Source of the DNA: Aquimarina algicola
Lineage (GTDB): Bacteria; Bacteroidota; Bacteroidia; Flavobacteriales; Flavobacteriaceae
Direction: 5' to 3'
Assembly: GCF_006443095.1 (NCBI RefSeq)
Contig: NZ_VFWZ01000009.1
Span: 62,001 to 126,000 of the forward strand
DNA: 64,000 nucleotides
Part shown: in pieces, positions 52,226-59,342 of the stretch
How positions within the stretch are numbered: the stretch's first letter is position 1
Layout: each line of letters begins with the position of its first letter
The notes under the pieces: generated by a model
The model's input: only the letters and a program-made list of their open reading frames with translations
Databases searched by the model: none
What the model was told of the DNA's origin: nothing
Position numbers and translations under genes: made by a program

Positions 52226-52261
52226 TCAATAAAATCATACATCTCATCAATAAAAGTATAC
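52226..52261 (+). promoter_or_regulatory. Direct repeat with LytTR-type spacing before the LytS/LytTR operon
   Basis: TCAATAAAATCATAC (52226-52240) and TCAATAAAAGTATAC (52247-52261) match at 13 of 15 positions and start 21 bp apart, two turns of the helix. LytTR regulators bind tandem direct repeats spaced this way. The pair lies about 70-105 nt upstream of the kinase start, so autoregulation is plausible. Confidence 0.5.
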
Positions 52262-52332
52262 CTTTAATAATTGATAAATAGGTGTTTGTGTTAAATGTTG
52301 TACATTCGATTTAGGTTTTAATTAGGAATAAT

Positions 52333-53454
52333 TTGAGTGTTGTTAAATCTATATATAGTTGGATAGTTAAATACAAAGTATATCACCTTGTATTTTGGTT
52401 TTTATATCACTTTTCTTGGTGGGTCGTTTTCAAAGGCGGGTTTACCAATGCATTTGATCAAATTAGTCAACCTTCAGGTTTTGTTTCGTTTACTTCATTT
52501 ATAGTAATTCAAGCCATAGGAGTTTACTTCTGTTTGTATTATCTCATTCCTAAGTATTTAATTAAGTCAAAATACTTGATGTATGTTGTACTTGTAATCA
52601 TTACTATAATAGTAATGGCTTCATTAATTTTAGTACCAAGTATTGTATGGTATTATTTTTTCCCATTAGAAGGGTATCAAAAGTTTCCTATAGAGGAACT
52701 ATACAAAGTTTTTTTACACAACACACTTCCTTCTTCAATAGGATCTATGACGCTTGGTATGAGTATCAAATTAGCTAAGAACTGGTTGTCTTCTCAGAAA
52801 AAACAACAAATTTTAGAAAAAGAAAAATTAGAGACCGAATTAAAGTTTTTGAAATCACAGTTCAATCCACATTTTTTATTTAATACGATCAATTCAATTT
52901 TTGTTTTGATCAATAAAAATACTGATATGGCGACAGAATCTTTAGCTAAATTTTCTGAGTTATTGCGATATCAGTTGTATGAATGTAATGAGCATCAAAT
53001 TTTATTATCCAAAGAAATATCATATATAAAAGGTTTTATAGAACTAGAAGAACTGAGACAAAATGATAATTTTATGATTCGATCTGAATTTTCTGTTGTA
53101 GCGTCAAATAATCTTTCTATAGCACCATTTTTATTAATGCCTTTTATAGAAAATGCATTCAAACACGTTTCGCAGTATACTGATAAGTCTAATATAATTG
53201 AAATAAAAGCTGATTTGATCGAAAATCAATTCATATTCAAAATTTCGAATACGGTCGATAATCATCACGAAGTTTCTAGAGATGCAGTAGTATATGGGGG
53301 CTTAGGTCTAAAAAATGTGAAACGAAGATTAGAATTATTGTACCCTAAATATTATGATCTAAAACTTAATCATAATGCCAACCAATTTTCAGTAGAACTT
53401 ATATTAAATCTTGAAGAGTATGTTGCTCCTCAACTAACACCATACCAACTATGA
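52333..53454 (+). CDS. LytS-type sensor histidine kinase (second pair)
   Basis: A 373-residue membrane sensor kinase of the same type as the one at 35.4 kb. Helices span about residues 16-35, 44-70, 79-105 and 122-145. A short coiled stretch leads to FLKSQFNPHFLFNTINSIF, with the phosphorylated His in the FNPHFLFN motif. The ATP site includes PFLLMPFIENAFKHV and VYGGLGLKNVKRRLELL. The start is a TTG (no ATG is placed correctly), followed by SVVKSIYSWIVKY. Its last 4 nt overlap the next gene (ATGA), so the pair is cotranscribed. A candidate LytTR repeat lies upstream. Confidence 0.92.
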   Translation: MSVVKSIYSWIVKYKVYHLVFWFLYHFSWWVVFKGGFTNAFDQISQPSGFVSFTSFIVIQAIGVYFCLYYLIPKYLIKSKYLMYVVLVIITIIVMASLILVPSIVWYYFFPLEGYQKFPIEELYKVFLHNTLPSSIGSMTLGMSIKLAKNWLSSQKKQQILEKEKLETELKFLKSQFNPHFLFNTINSIFVLINKNTDMATESLAKFSELLRYQLYECNEHQILLSKEISYIKGFIELEELRQNDNFMIRSEFSVVASNNLSIAPFLLMPFIENAFKHVSQYTDKSNIIEIKADLIENQFIFKISNTVDNHHEVSRDAVVYGGLGLKNVKRRLELLYPKYYDLKLNHNANQFSVELILNLEEYVAPQLTPYQL

Positions 53455-54185
53455 TAAGATGCGTCGTAATTGATGATGAACCTTTGGCAAGAGAATGTAT
53501 AAATAATTATATTACAGAAATAGAGTTCTTAGAACAAGTTGGAGAAGGTACTAATCCAGTTGAGTTATCTAATATTTTGAATCAAAAAAAAGTTGATTTA
53601 ATTTTTTTGGATATTCAGATGCCTAAGATCAATGGAATAGATTTTTTAAGAGACACTCCAAACCTTCCCATGGTAATTCTCACTACTGCTTATCCAAGTT
53701 ATGCCTTAGAAGGGTATGATTTAGACGTGTTGGATTATCTGTTAAAACCAATTACTTTACAACGCTTTATAAAATCTGTAAATAAGGCTAATGATTTTTT
53801 TCAATTACAAAATGCCTCAAATAAATCTATGGTCGAAAATCATTCAGATGATTATTTTTTTATAAAGTGTGATCAGAAATTTGAAAAAATTTATTTTGAT
53901 GATATACTTTTTGTTCAGGCACTACAAAACTATGTTAGTATTTATACTTATAACAGAAAATATATATCATTAATACCTCTTAAAAATGTAGAACAAAAAT
54001 TAAAAGATAAATACTTTATCAGAACTCATAAATCCTATATTGTATCTATTCCCAAAATAAAATCTATAGAAAACCATGAAATCATAATTGACTCAAGTCG
54101 TATTCCTATAAGCCGACATTATCGAAAAGAAGTTAAAGAAAAAGTATTGCATGAGAAACTTTGGAGAAATGATGTAAAAGAATAA
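53451..54185 (+). CDS. LytTR family response regulator (second pair)
   Basis: A 244-residue regulator: receiver domain with VIDDEPLAREC (about 5-15), phosphoacceptor in IFLDIQMPKING (about D55), VILTTAYPSYALEGYD and LDYLLKPITLQRF. LytTR domain from about 135 with DYFFIKCDQKFEKIYFDDI and ending PISRHYRKEVKEK. It overlaps the upstream kinase gene by 4 nt. The target genes are unknown; the divergent PepSY-like gene or its own operon are candidates (inference). Confidence 0.94.
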   Translation: MIRCVVIDDEPLARECINNYITEIEFLEQVGEGTNPVELSNILNQKKVDLIFLDIQMPKINGIDFLRDTPNLPMVILTTAYPSYALEGYDLDVLDYLLKPITLQRFIKSVNKANDFFQLQNASNKSMVENHSDDYFFIKCDQKFEKIYFDDILFVQALQNYVSIYTYNRKYISLIPLKNVEQKLKDKYFIRTHKSYIVSIPKIKSIENHEIIIDSSRIPISRHYRKEVKEKVLHEKLWRNDVKE

Positions 54186-54239
54186 CAAAACTATAAATGA
54201 TTATAAAATATAAGTTTGTTTACATATTTGTTAATTTGA

Positions 54240-54941
54240 TTATATTAAATTTCTTCTAAAACTCTTTCTTACATCAATGATAATTTCTTTAACGTGATTG
54301 GCGGACATGTCTTTGATTGTGGCAATCTCTTCAAAGTTTAATTTACCGAAAACAAAGAGATCAATAATTTTTGAAGTCTCAAGAGGTAGCCAGCTATAAA
54401 ACTTACCAAGTAGTTTTTGTTTTCGAATATCTGATGATGGGACATCATGTACGGCTTTTAATATAGCAGAGTCGAGGTCGTCATAAACAAAGTTTTGTTG
54501 ATTTTGTTCATCTTGATGATAACAAATATCATCTAACTCTTCTTTCATGATTAATTCGTTATCTGCTTCTACAGTGAAATTTTCTTCCAGTTTTTCGAGT
54601 TCATCTTTCAAAAAATGACTAGTACTAATACTTTTTTGATGCCAACCTTCTTTTACATGTAGTTCATCGATTTGTTCGTCTGCTATTTTAAAAAGTGTAA
54701 GTTCGAGAGATAAAGTATCTATATCTACATCTGGCTTATTATGATATAATTTTACTATAGCATCATCTATGATCCCATTAGAGCAATACATATTTTGTGG
54801 TAAAATTCCTATGCTTTCTGCAATATAAAGCCTATGCTTTACATATGGATGTAGATGCGGTACAATGGATAATAACTTTCTACCAAACTCTTTTTGATCA
54901 TCATCGGTATAAAAATTCTGAAACTTGTCTATGTCATTCAT
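54240..54941 (-). CDS. Sigma-70 region 4-like regulator without visible region 2
   Basis: A 233-residue protein from the ATG at 54941 (an upstream ATG at 54980 would add only a weak 13-residue leader). The N-terminal two-thirds is acidic and helical, with no match to a sigma factor core-binding region 2. The C-terminal 60 residues resemble a sigma region 4 helix-turn-helix: FYSWLPLETSKIIDLFVFGKLNFEEIATIKDMSANHVKEII (in parts), then a basic helix VRKSFRRNLI. It could be an atypical sigma factor, a regulator of one, or a small DNA-binding protein. It has no anti-sigma neighbour. It is separated from tilS by a divergent promoter region. Confidence 0.65.
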   Translation of the reverse strand: MNDIDKFQNFYTDDDQKEFGRKLLSIVPHLHPYVKHRLYIAESIGILPQNMYCSNGIIDDAIVKLYHNKPDVDIDTLSLELTLFKIADEQIDELHVKEGWHQKSISTSHFLKDELEKLEENFTVEADNELIMKEELDDICYHQDEQNQQNFVYDDLDSAILKAVHDVPSSDIRKQKLLGKFYSWLPLETSKIIDLFVFGKLNFEEIATIKDMSANHVKEIIIDVRKSFRRNLI

Positions 54942-55041
54942 TAGTGATTGATTTAAGAGTTGTTTTCTAAAAATAATCAAAACAAATCATATTTAGTGTT
55001 AAAAACTTGATAATCAGTAGTTGAAAGCTTTATTTTTAAAA

Positions 55042-55071
55042 TTGTGATAGCCGTTCAAAATTGTATATTTG
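55042..55071 (+). promoter_or_regulatory. Promoter of the tilS-dsbD operon
   Basis: TTG at 55042-55044 and TATATTTG at 55064-55071, 19 bp apart, match the Bacteroidota promoter consensus. The tilS ATG follows at 55091, giving a very short leader. Confidence 0.75.
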
Positions 55072-55090
55072 ATGACACCAAAAAGATCTT

Positions 55091-56416
55091 ATGCAGAATA
55101 CGTTTTTACACGAGTTTAAAAACCATATTAATGATAGATTTTCTTTTCTTCTTAGGAGCAAATTGTTGATCGCTTGTAGTGGCGGACTTGATAGTGTAGT
55201 ATTAGCAAAACTCTGTAATTTGCTTGGTCTAAAATTTAGTATTGCCCATTGTAATTTTAATCTAAGAGGTAAAGAAAGTGATGAAGACGAAGCTTTTGTG
55301 GCTCAATTAGCTTATGATTTAGACGTATCATTTCATAAGATACATTTTGACACAAAAAAATATGCCGAAGAACAAAAAGTTTCTATCCAAATGGCGGCTA
55401 GAACATTGCGGTATGATTGGTTTAAAAAATTACATACAGATAGTGGTTTTGATTTTATTTTGACGGCACACCACGCCGATGATAACCTCGAAACATTTTT
55501 AATCAATTTATCAAGAGGAACAGGAATAGAAGGTCTGGTTGGGATTCCTGAAGTTAACGATATTTTTATTAGACCTTTGTTACTGTTTTCTAGAGATCAG
55601 ATACTAGATTATGCAACACATAATAACTTAGTCTGGAGAGAAGATAGTAGTAACTCGGACACAAAATACCTAAGAAATAAGATTAGGCATAAAGTTGTTC
55701 CTGATTTAAAGACACTTTCTCCTCAATTTTTATCTAATTTTAAAACTACAATAGGTAATCTTAAACAGACTAATGAATTTGTGAAAAGTCAGGTAAAAAG
55801 GATTAAAAATGAGATTTTACAAAATATTGATGACGATACACTCAAAATACCGATACATAAATTAAGAGAATATGGCCATCCCAAAACCTGCCTTTATTTT
55901 TTACTTAACGAATATGGTTTTAAAGCTTGGAATGATGTAGAACACATGTTAACTGCACAATCAGGCAAACAAATCTTTTCAGAAACACACAGACTCGTAA
56001 AAGACAGAGATTATTTGTTGATTACAAAAGTTAAAGCAGAAACTACCAATAGGGATTATAATATCCCTGAAGCAGAATGTATGCTTATGATCCCTTCAGG
56101 GACATTGAAAATCAAGCCTATAGAAGAGGTGGGAGAAAAAGATTTGAAGACTATTTATGTAGACAAAGAAAAGTTAAAATATCCCCTAACTGTAAGAAAA
56201 TGGAAAGAAGGCGACTACTTTTATCCATTCGGTATGAAAGGTAAAAAAAAATTAAGCAAATATTTTAAAGATGAAAAATTATCTTTGTTAGCCAAAGAAA
56301 GAATCTGGTTATTATGCTCAGGAAAAGATATCGTTTGGATTATAAATTACAGAGCAGACAACAGATTCAAGATTATGCCTCAAACTAAACAAGTACTAAA
56401 AATTACAATAACCTGA
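55091..56416 (+). CDS. tilS: tRNA(Ile)-lysidine synthetase
   Basis: Modifies C34 of the AUA-decoding tRNA(Ile) to lysidine, essential for correct isoleucine decoding. 441 residues, typical. The PP-loop SGGLDSVVLAKLC is at about 30-42 and the next loop HHADDNLETFLINLSRGTG near 130-148. The C-terminal domain (about 350-441) has LRVRKWKEGDYFYPFGMKGKKKLSKYF-like substrate recognition, seen here as VRKWKEGDYFYPFGMKGKKK. Its last base overlaps the first base of the dsbD ATG (TGATG), so the two genes are translationally coupled. Confidence 0.95.
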   Translation: MQNTFLHEFKNHINDRFSFLLRSKLLIACSGGLDSVVLAKLCNLLGLKFSIAHCNFNLRGKESDEDEAFVAQLAYDLDVSFHKIHFDTKKYAEEQKVSIQMAARTLRYDWFKKLHTDSGFDFILTAHHADDNLETFLINLSRGTGIEGLVGIPEVNDIFIRPLLLFSRDQILDYATHNNLVWREDSSNSDTKYLRNKIRHKVVPDLKTLSPQFLSNFKTTIGNLKQTNEFVKSQVKRIKNEILQNIDDDTLKIPIHKLREYGHPKTCLYFLLNEYGFKAWNDVEHMLTAQSGKQIFSETHRLVKDRDYLLITKVKAETTNRDYNIPEAECMLMIPSGTLKIKPIEEVGEKDLKTIYVDKEKLKYPLTVRKWKEGDYFYPFGMKGKKKLSKYFKDEKLSLLAKERIWLLCSGKDIVWIINYRADNRFKIMPQTKQVLKITIT

Positions 56417-58398
56417 TGCGAAATTTAATATCAATATTAGCTCTTATACTAGTTTCTTTAGCCTCTTTTTCACAACCATTGGATCCAATAAAATGGTCTT
56501 CTAGTATAGAAAAAGAAAGTGAAAATGTTTATATATTATATTTTAAAGCTACGTTAGATTCTGGGTGGCATTTATACTCTCAAAATGAAGCAGAAGGAGA
56601 TGAGATTGCGCCAACCCCTACAGAATTTACTTTTAATAGCACCTCAGATTCTTATGAATTAATAGGAGAAACTATCGAACCAAAAGGAATAGAAAAGTTT
56701 GACCCTATATTTGAGATGGATGTAAAGTATTTTGAAAATGAGGTTACATTTTCTCAAAAAATTAAAATCATAGATAAGAATATTAAAAGTGTAAATGCTG
56801 AGGTTTTCTTTTCAGTCTGTGATGATGAAAAATGCCTTGCACCAGATACAATAGAGTTTGCATTGAATCTTTCAGGGAAGAAAACTGAATCTGAAACAAC
56901 AAATACAATTGTTTCTGCAGAAGATCAAGCAAAGTCAGAGGCACTATATATTGACATAAAAGGCAAAGAAAAATTTGTTTCAGATCAGGTAGAAGAAAAA
57001 AGCTACATTACCATTTTTGCTTTAGGTTTTTTAGGAGGTCTAATCGCATTATTGACTCCTTGTGTATTTCCTATGATACCACTTACTGTATCTTTTTTTA
57101 CTAAAGGAGCAAAAGACCGTAAAAAAGGATTATTTAATGCAATTACCTATGGTTTTTTCATTTTTACAATTTATGTATTGTTAAGTTTACCTTTTCATGT
57201 ACTAGATTCTTTAGATCCCGAAATACTGAACAATATTTCTACCAATGTCACTTTGAATGTTATATTCTTTGTCATATTTATCATTTTTGCAATCTCATTT
57301 TTTGGCTATTTCGAAATAACCTTACCGGCATCCTGGAGCACAAAGTTAGATAGCAAAGCAACCAGTGTAGGAGGAATTATAGGGATATTTTTTATGGCAT
57401 TAACACTGGCGCTTGTATCGTTTTCTTGTACAGGTCCAATTTTGGGATCACTGTTAGGAGGCTCATTAAGTAGTGATGGTGGAGCGATGCAATTAAGTTT
57501 TGGAATGGGAGGTTTTGGATTAGCATTGGCATTACCATTTGGATTATTTGCTTTGTTTCCTAATTGGTTAAATTCTCTACCTAAAAGCGGTGGATGGCTT
57601 AATACTGTAAAAGTAGTTTTAGGATTTATAGAATTAGCATTAGCCTTCAAGTTTTTATCAAATGCAGATTTGGTAGAACATTGGGGATTATTAAAACGAG
57701 AAGTATTTATTGCAATTTGGATTTTTATAGGCTTAGGTATGGTATTATATCTTTTTGGAAAAATTCGTTTTCCACATGATAGCCCTCTGCAAAAACTAAG
57801 TTTAGGAAGAAAAACATTAGGAGTATTTACATTATTGTTTGTCATGTACTTGATTCCGGGACTTACAAATACTGCTTATGCCAACTTAAAATTGCTGAGT
57901 GGTTTTCCACCTCCATTATTTTACAGTTTATATGAAAAGGAAGCGCATGGCCCTTTAGGCTTGAATGCGTATACAGATTTTGAAAAAGGTATAGATGCTG
58001 CAAAGACTCAAAATAAACCGATCATGATAGACTTTACAGGATGGGCATGCGTCAATTGTCGAAAAATGGAAGAACAAGTTTGGAGTCATCCCGAAGTGAT
58101 CGAAGTATTAAAAAGTAAATATGTGTTGATCTCGCTTTATGTTGATGATCGAGAAAAGCTATCAGAACAACAACAATTTAACTTCCTAAAACCAGATGGA
58201 AGAATCAAAAAAATAAAAACAATTGGCGATAAGTGGGCCACTTTTCAAACCCTTAATTTTCAGAATAATTCACAACCATATTATGTTTTAATAGATTCAG
58301 AAATGAATCTGCTAAATCGCACTACAGCTTATACACCAAATGCTGATGAATATCTTGATTGGTTACAAGAAGGATTGAATAATTATAAGGTAAAATAA
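56416..58398 (+). CDS. dsbD: Thiol:disulfide interchange protein DsbD
   Basis: A 660-residue membrane protein that passes electrons from cytoplasmic thioredoxin to periplasmic thiol proteins. Order: signal peptide (1-19), N-terminal periplasmic domain (about 25-150) with the Cys pair in SVCDDEKCLAPD, eight or so membrane helices (about 195-490) with one Cys in LLTPCVFPMIPLT and its partner in VSFSCTGPILGS, and a C-terminal thioredoxin domain with FTGWACVNCRKME (C-x2-C) near 541-553. All three redox pairs are present, so it should be functional. It is coupled to tilS by a 1-nt overlap and is likely to serve periplasmic thioredoxins such as the TlpA-like protein at 38.6 kb. Confidence 0.93.
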   Translation: MRNLISILALILVSLASFSQPLDPIKWSSSIEKESENVYILYFKATLDSGWHLYSQNEAEGDEIAPTPTEFTFNSTSDSYELIGETIEPKGIEKFDPIFEMDVKYFENEVTFSQKIKIIDKNIKSVNAEVFFSVCDDEKCLAPDTIEFALNLSGKKTESETTNTIVSAEDQAKSEALYIDIKGKEKFVSDQVEEKSYITIFALGFLGGLIALLTPCVFPMIPLTVSFFTKGAKDRKKGLFNAITYGFFIFTIYVLLSLPFHVLDSLDPEILNNISTNVTLNVIFFVIFIIFAISFFGYFEITLPASWSTKLDSKATSVGGIIGIFFMALTLALVSFSCTGPILGSLLGGSLSSDGGAMQLSFGMGGFGLALALPFGLFALFPNWLNSLPKSGGWLNTVKVVLGFIELALAFKFLSNADLVEHWGLLKREVFIAIWIFIGLGMVLYLFGKIRFPHDSPLQKLSLGRKTLGVFTLLFVMYLIPGLTNTAYANLKLLSGFPPPLFYSLYEKEAHGPLGLNAYTDFEKGIDAAKTQNKPIMIDFTGWACVNCRKMEEQVWSHPEVIEVLKSKYVLISLYVDDREKLSEQQQFNFLKPDGRIKKIKTIGDKWATFQTLNFQNNSQPYYVLIDSEMNLLNRTTAYTPNADEYLDWLQEGLNNYKVK

Positions 58399-58498
58399 TT
58401 AATCTGTATTTTGGTATAGGTTTTTTTTTTATTATAAAATTGTAAATAACCATTAATTTTTCGACTTATTTAATAACGCAACCAAAATGAGTTGAAAA

Positions 58499-59143
58499 AT
58501 GCGAAATGAAAAAATTGAACTTTCTAAATGTTTTCCATTTATAAAAAAAGAATTGGAGGAAGAAATTTTATCCTTTGGTCAACTTAAAATAATTCCAAAA
58601 GGTAAACATGTCGTCAAACAAGGAAGTTATTTAAACTTTCTACCTATAATCTTAGATGGTTTGATCAAAATGTATGCAGAAGAAGAGGAAGTAGAATTTT
58701 TGTTGTATTATATCCATCCGGGGCAATGTTGCATCCTAAGTTTTAATCACTTGTTTGGCAAAGAAGCAGTAAGATTCTCTGCACTAACTGAAAAAGAAAC
58801 AACAGTGCTATGCCTTCCAATTGAAAAAGTCAAAGAATGGTTTTTTAAATATCCATCTTTTACGCAGATCATTTTAAAAGATTTTCAACGTAATTATGAA
58901 GACCTTTTACAAACAACAAAACAAGTAGTGTGTTATAAAATTGAAGATAGACTCGTAAATTATCTTACTAAAAAAGCAAAACTACAAAACTGTAATATGA
59001 TACAGATGTCACATCAGCAAATAGCATCTGATTTGGGTACATCCAGAGAAGTAGTTTCACGATTAACAAAAAAATTACAATCAACAGATTTATTAATTCA
59101 GCATAAAAGACATATAGAACTTAAACCTTCTATTCTCACATAA
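58499..59143 (+). CDS. Crp/Fnr family transcriptional regulator
   Basis: A 214-residue regulator. The cyclic-nucleotide-like beta roll spans about 25-130 with GQLKIIPKGKHVVKQGSYLN and IHPGQCCILSF. A long helix leads to the HTH at about 168-195: MSHQQIASDLGTSREVVSRLTKKL, the classical recognition helix. Whether it binds cAMP is not clear, and it lacks the Fnr cysteine cluster. The start is the ATG at 58499, 100 nt after dsbD. A CRP-like palindrome lies 118 nt after its stop, before the next gene, so that gene may be a target. Confidence 0.9.
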   Translation: MRNEKIELSKCFPFIKKELEEEILSFGQLKIIPKGKHVVKQGSYLNFLPIILDGLIKMYAEEEEVEFLLYYIHPGQCCILSFNHLFGKEAVRFSALTEKETTVLCLPIEKVKEWFFKYPSFTQIILKDFQRNYEDLLQTTKQVVCYKIEDRLVNYLTKKAKLQNCNMIQMSHQQIASDLGTSREVVSRLTKKLQSTDLLIQHKRHIELKPSILT

Positions 59144-59168
59144 ATATAGATTCACTTTTATTCTTTTT

Positions 59169-59187
59169 TAGGCGCTATTTGCGCCTA
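59169..59187. repeat. Short GC-rich hairpin after the crp-like gene
   Basis: TAGGCGC and GCGCCTA with a 5-base loop form a 7-bp stem 26 nt past the regulator stop. No strong T-run follows on the + strand, so it is only a possible terminator. Confidence 0.4.
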
Positions 59188-59260
59188 TTGGTGTTGATGT
59201 TATTTTGTTTTTAAGTATCTGTAAATCAATTAATTAAATAACATTTTTTTAACATTTTAT

Positions 59261-59276
59261 AGTGACTTTTGTCACT
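59261..59276. promoter_or_regulatory. CRP-like operator palindrome
   Basis: AGTGACTTTTGTCACT is a perfect inverted repeat with 6-base arms and contains GTGA-N6-TCAC, the core of CRP/FNR-family sites. Its centre is about 31 nt upstream of a -7 box (TACATTTG at 59299-59306) and so near -43 of the likely start, the position used for class II activation. It is adjacent to the Crp/Fnr gene. Confidence 0.65.
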
Positions 59277-59298
59277 GTAACTATGCATGTCTACAGAT

Positions 59299-59306
59299 TA
59301 CATTTG
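59299..59306 (+). promoter_or_regulatory. Candidate -7 box of the lamin-tail/spondin gene
   Basis: TACATTTG matches TAnnTTTG, 36 nt before the start of the lipoprotein. A proper -33 is absent, which fits an activator-dependent promoter with the palindrome just upstream. Confidence 0.5.
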
Positions 59307-59342
59307 TGATATGTCTAAAAGAAACAAGCAAAATAAATGTTT

